A stretch of DNA of 64,000 bases, from positions 252,078,440 to 252,142,439 of the forward strand of contig CM077116.1 of the NCBI GenBank assembly GCA_039619475.1. The letters are read 5' to 3'. Below the pieces are notes generated by a model. The model did not search any database. It was given only the letters and a program-made list of their open reading frames with translations, and was not told the DNA's origin. Positions within the stretch are counted from its first letter, which is position 1. Every line of letters starts with the position of its first letter. Source of the stretch: Icerya purchasi (taxonomy: Eukaryota > Arthropoda > Insecta > Hemiptera > Monophlebidae). Positions 12,301 through 26,000 of the stretch are shown piece by piece. The position numbers and the translations under genes were made by a program.

Positions 12301-15267
12301 CTTTCATGTCACTGTTAAATAACTGAAATTTTAAATTACACATTAATCCCTATTAAATATGCGAAATACATGAAAGCTTTCATTAGAGAAATTTTCATCG
12401 GGACATTTTGCATAAAATCATTTATGCCGCACACACATAGATCGCCCAAAACTATACTAAGGCTGTTGCAATTACGCGAAAATGACGCATTTTAGCGACG
12501 AGAATTAAATGTCGTTTTAAATTACGATTACACTTTATGTGAAATATTAAAAAATAAAACTCTAGATGCTGTCGGATACGAGTTTTTTTATGCATATATT
12601 TTACTAATGATTGCTTTCGAGAGAGTACTGTCGAAATCATATGTTCATTTATTATTTATTTAAGCGGTTATATGAAGAAAAAAATGTGGGAATCCCCACT
12701 CCCCAAACTATGAATAATGTAAAAATTGTTTATACGGTCATAACAATTTTAAAAGGCCTTCTGAATCAAACTTTAAATCTCAAAAAAAATATATCGAAAG
12801 CTTTAATAAGTTCATTTTAATCAAGTACCAAAACAAAAAGTGCAGCGTGGTTGTGTAGTGTACATTTAACTTTTTATTGATAGTAAAATCGGGTAGTTTT
12901 TACTAAAAAATAAATATGAACTGGTTTGTATATCTGTGTTAACAACAGTTTACGGTAATTGAAAAGCTGCTACACAAATTATACTGATCAAATGAATCAC
13001 CATAGGCATATGGTGTGGGCCGTACACTTTGCCACGTACTATACGATGAAACACACGCACACACGAACCACGACTTGTCGGTTGAAGACCATAAATGCTT
13101 GGTTAATTTTTTTTTTTTGATAGTAAAAGAAAATAATACCCAGCTTGGAATATAAAATTTACTTTTTTTTCCTACCCTGGGCGCGCAAGAGGCCTTGACC
13201 CAACAACATGAAAAATCAAGAAATAGAACTAAATAGCCAGGCGATCAGAAATGGAACTTACAAAGGACAGCAGCAGCGGAACAACTGAAGGCAATGGGGT
13301 GAAAAGGATATAGGTAGCGTTAAAAGGAGTAGGTATACTCAAGGCTAAAAGTTTTGGGCGTAAAAAAGGGAGTGTTCGTTAAAGAGTGCAGAGCATTCGA
13401 AAAGGATATGATTTGGGTCACAAATACAAGGAGGCTCAGAAGCGAAAGGAGAAGGGGACAAAGCGAATCGAAAGCGAGAAGAAGGAAGTAGAGAATAATT
13501 GATTCTGCGTCTAATTAAGGAAACGACAGTGAAACGACGACATACAGGAATAGAATGAAACCAAAGCAGGGAACGAGGAACCAGTTGAATAAGACAGTAC
13601 TGTGAAAAGCGATTTGAGTATAAAGATGGATACATGTCCAACCAAAGTCTGGAATGATTAGAGCGTGAAGAATGCCTGAAGAAGGAAAAGAGTGGAGGAA
13701 AGGACCATTGCGGTCGATTCAGTGAGCTAAAGAGTCAGCTGAGTCATTCCCCTCTATATTGGAATGACTAGGAACCAATAGAAAGTCTATGAGAATGAAA
13801 CGGGACGAGAACAAAAAGGAGACAAGATATCGAATAGAGAGAATGATACCGTCAGAGAAATGAGAAGGAGGAGAGAAGATGGCTTGAAGAAAGCCTTTAG
13901 ATTCGAAAACGATCAGGAATTTGTGAACCCCACTCGTAAAGGATATAAAATAAATGGCACGAAGAATTGAGATTGATTCGGCCGAGAAGATAGAGCAGAA
14001 AAAAGGAAGTCTGAAGGACTCAGGGTGCAGGAACGTAGGAGACGTAAACGGTCCACCCACGCCCCCATCACACTCTTGGAACCATCCGTGAAGATTAAGA
14101 CATGGGAAGGAAAAAAAGAGTCCAGCAGCTGAAGGAATTCGAAGTTGACTACATTGTGAGAGGAAGAATTAACTCGGATCGGAAGAGAAATTGATAAGGG
14201 GCCATATGCTATTAAAATCATAAGAAAAGTAAGACTGTTATAAGAGAGAACGTAGGGAGAAAATAGACGAAATTTTCTTCTTTAGCCGACAACTTTTTTA
14301 TAGTGATTATATATATATATTTTTTTTACACATACATGCCGATTAATGAAATAAAAGTTTAAATTTAAAATACATATATTTTCTTCTTTTTTTTTTTTAA
14401 TGTAACAAAAATTGAAATTAAGTATAAACAATCTTTAAAAAAGGATTATTTTTTACTGTGAAATTAAAATTAATTAGATCGTGTTCAAACTTATTTATAT
14501 AAAATGTTTCTGCGTAGTTTAATAAATTCTTTCCGAATATGTATTTTAAAATAATCATATCAGTATTTATGTCAAAAGTAAAGACGATGAGCATAGTGAA
14601 TCGGCCCCAGAGGGATATCTGGATGATCTTTTGAGAGTATGTTGGTACTAATAAGATACGTTGATTCTGCAAGTTTTAGATCTAAATCTATTTTGGTTGT
14701 TGAATAAATCGAAAAGAATGAAAAAATGTAAATAATTATTTTCTCAAAAACGGCTTAACCGATTTGGCCGCCAAGTCAATGTTGTCTGCCTCTATGCCAC
14801 CCAATGTCCCATCACCAGAAATCACTCCCTTCTTCCACAGAAATATGAAAGAACATTGGATCTCATCCTGGTCCCAACATGTAACTTTCCTAAGGAATAT
14901 TAAACCAAATGTTGATCCTTGGTGGCCACCGATCCAAATGTCCAAAAAAGAATTCTCTGCCCTTAATAGGTTGAGACTGGGACACACATCGATATCTCAC
15001 AACCATGTCCTCCAGGGAGCCCCTCCACCGATTTCCTGCCAATTCTGTAATGCAGCAGTGCTACCTTCGGTGGAGCACATCCTGAAACAATGTAAAAACT
15101 TAACAAGAATCAAGAACGAACCACTACACCTTCTTTTAGATAACCGTCCAGAACAGGTTCAGATAATGCTAATCTTCCTTAACAGAAATAATCTAATAAA
15201 CAAATTATAATAAATCCGATACTCGTTGTGCCGTAATGACCCTGGCAGTTATACATGGCCAACGAGT

Positions 15268-15298
<31 letters not shown>

Positions 15299-17039
15299 CC
15301 GATTTCAATGAAATTTGGACATATCATAAAAATATATAAAGACTATACTCGGAAAAAATAACCGGTTCATAATCTTCATAATAACCATTAGAAACAAGCG
15401 ATTCATTCTGATTTTTTTTTTTTTTATGATAACGTTTTTGTACAATTTTGGAACTAATTTTTTTATACGTATTTTTTAATGTAGAATAACCTTCCAAATT
15501 TAAAAAATGATCGAAGAGGTACGCCATATTAGAAAAAATAATAACTAATTCCTTGATGTAAAAATCGCTTTATTTTAATGTTTATGTACCTTTGGAAAAA
15601 CAGAAAAGAAGCTTATTCGATTAATTTGTAAGTGTAAATAACATATAATATTCAAATATTCAAAAAATAATTATAAACTATATTGAAATGTTAATAATTT
15701 TACTCAAAGTATCTTTTCGAATTTTAAAACATCAATTTTTTCATAATAAAACTACAATTTAGAGAATATACGTGTAGTATTCAAGAAGCTTATTTAATTA
15801 ATCTATAAGTGCAAACAAAATAAAATATTCAAAACAATAATATGAAAACGATGTCTTTTTAATTACAAAAATTAAAATATTTAAAAATTATAAACTATAT
15901 TGGGATGTTGATAATTTGCTTAGAGTTTCGAATTTTAAAACACAATTATTATGGGATATAGTTCATAATTTTTAAATACTTTAATATTTCAATTTAAAAA
16001 AAAATTGTTTTCATGTTATTGTTTTGAATATTTTATTTTATTTGCACTTATAGATTAATTAAAAAAGCTAACGACCGCAGGACTGATTAAAATTTCTCTT
16101 CGTTAAAGTTGGTATCTGTTCTTCGTTATTTTAAGGAGATGTCAAAACGATTAATTAAAAAATTTTCAGGCTTTTTATACACATTTATTTTACAGGTTGT
16201 TTTATATTAGTTTGTAAAATTAACTTACCTTAACCAAACGTAAATCATTTTTCTCTCTACTTGAGGACCTGTTTGAGGCCACATGTGCATGTTGACAATT
16301 ATCAGTGATTAAAAGATCTTTCGGCAGTTGCCTAAACAAGAATTTAGGATATTGCTGTAATTGATTTTCGTATTCCGGGCCTTTGTAATGCATAATTCCT
16401 TTCGTTATAAAATCGTAAACGGGTGAGGTAGGATACGAATTAAAATCACCCGCAATTATGATCGGACTGTATACCGGATCCCTATAAACATAATGTAAAC
16501 TTTTAAGGAGAGAATATATTTATATTTTCAAAATGCAATTAACAAAGTTATAAGTCATACAAATATGCAGACTATCTGGTGACAATAATGAAAAATAAAC
16601 GGTAATTAATTTTTTGCAACGATAAATAAATTTAAAGTAGTTGCTCTCTCATGAAATATTTGATCGTGAAATAAAATTAATTTTATAACGTTAATAACAT
16701 ACGCATCACTTTTCCGTTTTGAATAATAGATTGAGTTTTTTTAATAGCAGTTTTTTAAAATATTGAATAGATAATAGCTTGAAAAAATAAAAACCATAAA
16801 AAAAGACGAAGATAATAATAGTGCATTTGGAACGATATTAACTAATTCGATTTGATCTTCTTTTATTCAGATTCATTTTCAGTTTAACAATGATAAGTTA
16901 CAAAGCATTTCTTTTAAGTTAAGAATCGCTATAATGACCTTTACTAAGTGCGATATTCCAGTAAGAATTTTTAAATAAATAAGTTGAACTTGTTAATAAT
17001 TTCTTCTTAGAAAATATTAAATAAATTGGGAAAATATCA

Positions 17040-17071
<32 letters not shown>

Positions 17072-20000
17072 AAACAACTATTATAATAAGGGGGCCTTTC
17101 TTTTTTAAATCTAATTTACTTGATTTTTCTCGGGTTTTCAACTTTCTACATTTCTTTTTAGATATTAAGTGCCAAAAGAAAATTGTGGAAGCTATTTACT
17201 TCAAAGAACTTTTATTATACACGCTCTCATTAGTGCCGTTGGGCTTAGTACACTGTGAACTTTAACTTCACAATCGCCGACGCCCTTCTAAGGGTATGGG
17301 ACTTACTTTACTTTACTCACTAAAAAAATAAAAGACGATAAAAATTAATAAAAATCATCGCGCATACAAACGTCAATATTTTTGGGAAAACTAAACTAAA
17401 CTACCATTCTCCACTGATGTGTAATTCTTTGATTTTATGTCCGACATAGTCAATTACTTTTTTTTCGTTTTAGTAAATTTTTAACTAAACAGCCCAGGAG
17501 GTGATATTATTTATTATAAATATTTTCATTCCACTTGCAGTGTTTCTTTCTATCTCGGAAACTGCACAAATAGTAGTGATGCCAAAACCGGGTAAAGCTC
17601 CGGATGAGGTTATTTTTTCTATCGACCTATTTCATTGTTATCTATCTTTTTGGAAATACTTGAGAAAAAAAAAAAACTGTGCGTCAGTCGAAAACTAACG
17701 GCGTTAGAAGTGGAACTTTTTATGGAATGCAAGAACTGTCAAAGAGGAAACAAAAAAAGTACATTGAAGTAAAAAAAAAAAAGTATACTTAAAACTAACA
17801 AAGGTAAGAAAAAAAATAAAAATGATTTCTAATATAAATCAATCACACCGTGCAGATAATCTCGAATTAAACGCTACACACAACTTTCACTTCATGTACA
17901 TATTTATTTGCACGTATATAATTAGTTTATATTACAAATTATTTTTGTTAGTTTTGAGTATACTTTTTTTTGTTTCTTCTTTGACAGTTCTTGCATTCCA
18001 TAAAAAGTTTCACTTCTATCGCCGTTAGCTTTCGACTGATGCACAGTTTTTTTTGTTTCCTATTTGACAGTTCTTGCATTCTATAAAAAGTTTCACTTCT
18101 AATGATGATACTTTTTTCGACTGACGTACAGTATTTTATATGTTGGTTTTATTTCTCATTTTCATTAACAATTATATACGAATTTTCTAATACCTAGTTT
18201 AAAGCATTTTCTCATTCCCATTCGTTGACAGTTGCACTTTTTTCGTTTTTTACTGTAATTCCTTTGCAGGGGTTTTCAGCTAAGTCTCTATGAAGATCTT
18301 GGCCGGGGTTACTGCCGCGCCTCTCTCATACCTTTCTTTTTTGAGAACACGCAATGGATGTGTTCGCGGGTCGGGGGTTTATTATTGGCAGTTTTTAAGT
18401 CGTTCATTTTGTTTTATAATGACGTATTTATGCGGGCGAGTCCGTTTCATGTACCTGACTGGCCCTTCTTTTTTCTGACCGCTTTGCTGCCTAAAGGTGC
18501 ATTTAACTTTTCTTTTCACAGAATATTGCTCTTTCCAAATATTTCGGTGAAAATAACGAACTTTTTGTCTGATTCTACTGAACTGTCGTAAATATATGGC
18601 AAGCAGATTTATCAATTAGTTGGCAGGAAATACAAATATGAAGAAACAATCGAGTAATTATAAAAGTAACATAATACATTAATCCGAATGAATGAGCATT
18701 ATTGATTTAAATTGAACAAACGAAAAGAAAAAGAAAAAAGAAAAGCAGAAACAGAACAAGAATTGGGCGACTATTCTCGGTGTGTTCTCTTTGTGCTGAT
18801 CTTCGTATAGTCTGTCTCTCTGGCTCTACGTTCTAGTAGCGGTCATTACAAAAGGACAAATAGTTTAACAGATTTTTTTTTTTTAACGGGTTTGTAAACA
18901 TGTACATTGGCCCAAGAACAGTCGAACAGGGGGGAAAGGAAGACTCAAATTCTCACACGATCAGAGATAGCCGACAGAAAGGAATCAAGAGCTAGAATAA
19001 CCGAAGGAGAAGGAAGGGAGAGAGTGAATGAAGACCGGTTTGTAAGAGGAAGGAATAAAAAGAAGCTTGTTCGGTTGAAAGCGACGAACAACTGAACATT
19101 ATATGATCGGGATCACAGGGTGCAATGGACAATAAGGACAAGGCACGAGAGAATAACGAAACAATGAGGAAGGGAGCAAACCATGCCCAAAACGCAGGCG
19201 GCAAATCGCAGAGGTTAGAACGGCGCATAGAAGGAAAGTTAATAAACCAGGGGAAGCGCGGAAGGGAAGATTGAATAGACAAGAAAAAAGAGGCCGGTGA
19301 AGATTTGATAAAAAGAAGGGCACGCAGAATAGCAGTAGACTCGGCATAAAAGATTGAACAGAAGGAGGGAAATTTAAAGAACTCGAAGTAATTGAGAGAA
19401 GGACAGAAGAAATCTACACCAACACCATTGAGTTCCTTGGAGTCGTCTGTGAAGATCAAAAAATAGTTGGGGAAAAAAGAGCTAAGATTCTGTCGAAATT
19501 CTGATCTAACAACGTGATGAAGAAAAGGTTTGGGAGGAACAGGTGAATAAAAACAGTTAATAGGATGAAGCAGAGAGGAAAAATTGAAGGAGAAATAAGG
19601 GAGTTTATCGTGAATGTAGATATACGGAGAAAACTGGATAAGACGGCCAGCGGTAAGAGATAGAATAGGAATTTTGTTAGCAGAAAAACGCCAGGTGCGC
19701 AAGATGAAGGAATAAGAAGAAATAAGAGAGCAAGATGAAATAGGCAACCCGTTTGATGAGGAAACAATAACCCAAGAAGGAACGTCGAAGGAAAAGGGAA
19801 GGAATGTGACACTCAGCGTGCAGAGCTGGGATAGGAGTAGACTTTCGGGCTCCAAGGCAGAGGCGGAGACATACATTTTGGACCCGGTCGAGCTTAGACA
19901 GAAGGGATCTGGAAGAATTACCATAAATATAAGAACAGTAATCGAGAACAGAGCGAATAAAAGATTTGTAAAACATAAGCAGGATTATAGGATCACCTTC

Positions 20001-23000
20001 CCAGACAGTGAGCAGATTTTGTTAATCACTGTGCACATTATTTTATTATGTTGTAAAAAAAAGAAAAAAAAGAAAAAAAAAAAATAGAAACAGAAACGCG
20101 GCGACTATTCTCGCAGTTTTCTCTTTGTGTCGATTTTCGTAAACATTTTTATTTGTTACTCTCACTCCCCTTAAAGTGAACGGGCATTAGAAAAGAAGAA
20201 ATAGTTTAACAGATTTTAGTTCGACGAGTTTACTCTCTATCTCAAAACTCTTAGTGTGCCATAAGAAGTTTTACTTCAATAATTTTAAAATAGTTAATTC
20301 TAATCACATTGTCTAAAAATATTATTTCAGAATATTAGTTTGCATTCCGTAAAAAACATTTGACCACTAATTAGGTACTCCGATACTATACAAGATGGCT
20401 TTGAAACTAATAAAGGATACACGGATGTGTTCTTGGATGTAAAGTAACTCTTTAAATAGCATCTAAGTATATTATACAAATTTAGGAAAATATTTCCTCA
20501 TTCTTATCATCTTCTCTTCAAATCGTATCTTATTCCAGAATGAACACTACAATATCTATCCTGTGCCTGCTGGTATGCTATAAGGGAGCGGGAACACTGC
20601 TGGATGCAGACTGCTCATAAGTTATTTGCGTTTCAGATTAAATGTTACGGCTACTGAGTCAGTTGTAATTCAAAAAATTTACTATAAAAAATATCTCAAG
20701 TTCTTTTGTTTTTATTTTTGTATACCTCAAGCTCCTTGCTATTAATTAGGAGTATCTCTCGCCGTATACATTTGTGTATAGTTTTTATAAGTACGTAACT
20801 GCATCATATGTTTCCCTCTGGCAAGGTGATCGTTCAAAAAGATTAGCGATTAAAATCTGTTTATTTATCGAAAATTCCCTTACACACAACGCATTCGCGT
20901 AGACCACTTGTAAAAATAATGTGTTACTCCCTTCTACACTGTCGTTTGCGAAATTATTTTCAACCATAAATCGTTTAATTGGTGCTTTATTTTAAAAGAA
21001 AAATGTTTTTTTTTTTTTTTTTTGTGATCAAACTATGGGATACTTTAGTACAAACATCATTAAAACTGTTTTTTTATTTTGTCACCCATCATTTTCAGAG
21101 ACATTCGGTATTTTTTTTTGTTTTTATACCCCCTTGGCTTTGCTACCAGAGAGCATTAGTCCACCAAAATGGAAGAGATGCATAAAACAGAATGGAAACT
21201 ATGTTTTTATTTTATCAACAATGGAATCAAGGAACACCTCTAGAACAGGAACAACTGAGAGAATAGGCAGAGAAAGAACATAAGAGGCGCGTTGTAAAGA
21301 ATAGGAAAACCAAGCTTTAGAAGTTGATAATAAAGTAACCTACGCTCGCGAGATAAACCAGAACACTCGAAGAACACGTGATTCGCATCACAAATATACT
21401 GGGAACCTTCAGGATCCAATGAACAAAAGGGAGGTGCAGCCAAGGAAGACAATTCGGTATTGATTTATTCTCTGAAGTTGCAGAGTAGGATTCTGCGCAG
21501 GAATAAAAGTAAGATCAAGGAATATATATTAGAGAAAATGTTTCCGGATAGTGAATCACAAAATTCAATAAAACGGCTTTTATCGAAAATCCTAAATTTA
21601 TTTAATCATTTATTTCTTTACATTTTAAATTTATACCAAAAGTATTAAATGGCATTCTTAATACATGATTGTAAGTCTTTTTTAGGTTAAGTAAACGAAG
21701 TAATAAATGTTCCTTTAAAAGTAACTAAGTTCTAAAAATTTTGCTGAATTTTGAGGTTTCGACATTTTTAGCTTGCTTTTTTCGATCTGTAAGACTTTTA
21801 GGGATTACTTTTTCTATATTACTTGATTTAAAATATTTTAAACAAAATCTACAAACAAGATTTAAATTTATTTTTTAGCAAGCAAAAAACATCTGGAAAT
21901 ATATATACAACGTCTGTTCAAAAAAAGACCGAACTTTCGACATAAAATCTTTATTGTAATACTTAAAATTTTACACTAGTTTGTGTCCTTCAAAGTACCC
22001 CCTTTGCTTGCTATGCACCGGTCCCATCGTTTTTTCCACTATTTGTATGCTCCCTGGAACTCGTTTGGTGTGATGTCTCGCAGCTGTGCCTGCGATTTCT
22101 CTCGAATCGATGTCCTTTCATGGTAAATTTTAGTTTCAAAAATAGGAAAAAGTCTGCTGGAGCCGTATCTGGGGAGTAGAGACGATGAGGAAGAACGGCT
22201 GTTCCATTATCGGCCAAAAATTGGCCAACAAGCAGAGACAAGTGACTTGAAGCGTTGCTATGGTGCAGAATCCAGTTCTTGTTTTCTCACAGTTCAGACC
22301 TCATTCGTCCCACGTCTTCCCGCAAACGCTTTAAAACTTCTACGTAGAACTCTTTGTTAACTGTCTCACCTTGTGGTAGGAATTCTTGATGGACAACTCC
22401 ACGATAGTCAAAGAAAACAATTAACGTAGACTTCATATTTGAGCGACTTACGCGTGCTTTCTTCGGACTTGGCGAATGTTGACCAACCCATTCTGACGAT
22501 TGTACCTTCGTTTCAACGTCATATCCATAAATCCAAGTTTCGTCACCTGTGATGATAGTTTTCATAAAGTTTTCGTCGCTATTAGCTCGATAAAGCAGTT
22601 CTTGGCTAATGTTGACACGGGTTTTTTTGCTCGCTTGTGAGCAGACATGGCACCATTTTTGCTGAGACGCAATGCATACCAAGTTTTTCTGTCGAAATTC
22701 CTTGGCATTACCCAATGTTGATCCTGCTGATCTCGACTTCTTCTGCAACCTCTCGCACAGTTAAACGACGATTTCCATGAACGGCATCAGTGTCTTCATC
22801 ATTTGTTGACGTCGAGGACCGTCCTGATCTTGCATTTTCGTTGGTCGATGATCCTCTGCCCGATTTGAAACGTGTAAACCACTCGTAACACTGTGTATGG
22901 CTCATATAGTCCTCCTTATGGGCTTGCTGAAGCAATGCTTATGTTTCAGAAAAAGATTTGCCGATGTTAAAGCAAAATTTAATGTTACAACGTTGTTCCA

Positions 23001-26000
23001 CAAACTCCTTCATTTCCGCTCTCTCACTACTTCGCAGAGTGCTGACCGCACGTGTTCACTTGATCGCTCTGTTCGCTAACTGATCAAACTACCATAATGC
23101 GGCAAGCGCTTAATTTTGTTTCGAAAGAATGTCGCCAGGTGTAACATGAGGCTCGAATTTAAATTTTACACCGTTCGGACGCAATTTCAAAATTTCGGTC
23201 TTTTTTTGAACAGCCCTTGTATAAATATTTATATATATATATATATATATATTCGATAACCTACATAATATTTACAACTAAATAGTTTGTTTATTATTTG
23301 ATCATATTTCATATAAGTTTTAAGAAAAAGAGAAATAATACAACAAAGGTTATATAAAATTGGAACATTTTTTCTAAAGGTAGGTGCCTAAGAGTTAAGT
23401 TCTAATTAATATATATATATGCATCTTATAAGTTCCCGATATATATCATCAGATTTGTATTTATGAAAAAAAAAAAAAAAAAATCATTGATGCTATTTTC
23501 AATAACCGTTGTATCCATTATACAACATTTTAAATAACGAAATAACTAATATTATAAATTACAGTTTGAAACAGCAAAAAGTGGCTAATATATGTAGCTG
23601 ATAATTAACCGTTACTTTTTCGACTGGCTTTGTTCCAATTATTTTTATTTACGAAACTTCTTTAAAATCATTAAAATAGTACGTACTCTAACTAAGCAGC
23701 CAGATGTTTATTTTTTTCTACTACAATAAAACCGTTCGCGTTTTTTTTTTTTTGTTTTTTATGCAATAGTTACTGAGATCTACAGAATAGAATTAATTAA
23801 AAAAAAATAAAATCAAAACTATTCAAAACCATTTCTAAATAAGATGAAATCAAAATAGCCTGGACAAACACACGCTTGTTTTTATATAACAGTGTTTAGC
23901 CAGAATAGTAAGAGCTTGATATTAAGGAAATCAAATCCATCATTACTGGATGTAAAATGGATATATGTATTTATATCATTAACGAAATAATACTGGCAGA
24001 CAATAACGAACATTAGTAAATAATAAATTTAAAATATCACATTGGACAGCATAAAACGAGGTTATTACCGTACCCATTTTTATCGTTATAAAGGAAAGCA
24101 ACTCGCTCGATTTCAGCCAGTAAAATCTGTACCTGGGAAAGTCGAATATCGTTTCTCCTCGGATTATAAAGTAAATGAGTATTGGCTACTACGATATTTT
24201 TCTTTAGCGAATTTGCGTATAAACGTAAGACAAGACCAATATTATCACGATTTAAATATCGATGTTGTGGTTGATTATATTCTACCGTTGTGTGCTCTTG
24301 TGAAGTAAACATCGAATTCCGGTAATATATAGCGCAGCCATCTGGCTTCTCGCTCGTTCGTTTCTTATAAATACCGCTGAAACCTATTCACAAACACAAA
24401 TCAATAGAAAATATATCGACTTGCAGCAGCATGTTTTCAGGAAGTAAAGTGAAATATCATTATTAATTTTTATAAATATCAGAAGATTATATTTAAAAAT
24501 AATACCTTTTACTTTACTAGAAGTATCATATTACTATTTATTCTTATTAAATATTTTCAAAAACACTAATAAACGAAATATGAAAATCGACGCTGCTGAT
24601 TTACAGTGCTTTGCGTTAATAAGTATCATTCTTGTTGCTACCGGCTCACTATTTCCCGATAGCCTAATTGCTAGAGCGCTCGGCTTCCGTTACAGAAGTT
24701 TCGGATTTGAACCCGGGCGACAACAGAAATGATTACGAAAAATTAAATAAAATAACCGCTAATAGTTCGCATGGTAGGCAACGGCAAGCGTATACTACCA
24801 TATGCGCGTTAGTTGATGTATAGCAGGCAGACACACGAGGGACTGCATTGTAACAGCAAGCGATTGCGATCAGTTCCGAGTGTAGTCTACACTAGTGTCT
24901 TCATTAGCGTCGCATATTAACTATAACCATGTAAATTTAGCAGCAGGTATAAAATGCATCTCCCAATTTGCCTGGCCAGCATGGGCGATTAGGCCAACTT
25001 ATCCCGCCAGGGATTGCCTACACCCAGCAGTGGGTTGATATGGGCATATCGTGAACGTGTGATTACATTGTTGAATTTACGGAAAGGGTGAACCGTAGTA
25101 TTAACGAAATAGCGTCAATTATTATAGCTCTAGTTAAACGCAGAAAATAATTATAATCAAATATGATCCTACTGTTACATTTCCTTTAAGATTAAAAAGT
25201 TACAAATAAAATTATATAATTTAAAAAACTAAAAATAGATGCTTTATTACGTAAGATGCGCTAAAAAGCGTAAAATAATTTAAATTCTTTTACAATACTA
25301 ACCTAAGAATAAAGAGGTGGACATTAATAATTAATTTTAATTCACAATAAAAATCCAAGTTCTTTTACAATATTAACCTAAAAGTGCAGAGATGAACATA
25401 ATATCATTTACATTTGTTGAGGGACGGCCTGACTACTGATAAAATCACCCCATGCTTTATTTTTAGCACTCTTAGGTTAATACTGTAAAGGGGCTTAAAT
25501 TTTTATTGTGAATTAGAATTAATTACCGACTTCCAAAAAGGTTATATGTTCGTCGCGTATGTTTTTTTTTTATATTTATTCGCGCATAACTCATGTTCGT
25601 ATGGACCGATTTGACTGATTCTTTTTCCATTCGAAAGAGCACCATTCAACTTAGATACCATGTGATAACCCAGCTTAGAACATTATATTTAGACCTTCGG
25701 GGCGCCGAAAGCTCGAAATTTTGAAAAAAACAATTTTTTTCCCGAGCATGTGATATATTATTGGAAAGATCGCTATTTATCGGGAACAAAACCGTATTTC
25801 ATTTTTTTAACGAAACTTTCAAAGTTGCCGAAAAGTTCAAAAAAGTGCGAAAAGTGACGTGTCTCTCCTTAGCGTTGCGAGTATTATAGCTAAAAATATT
25901 GAACACGATTGAAAATATGCGCATCGCCGTATATTTCTCTGGTTTGGAACATCATGGTTTCCAACTTTAAAATCAGCCCCCCCCCCCGTGCGCCAAAAGC

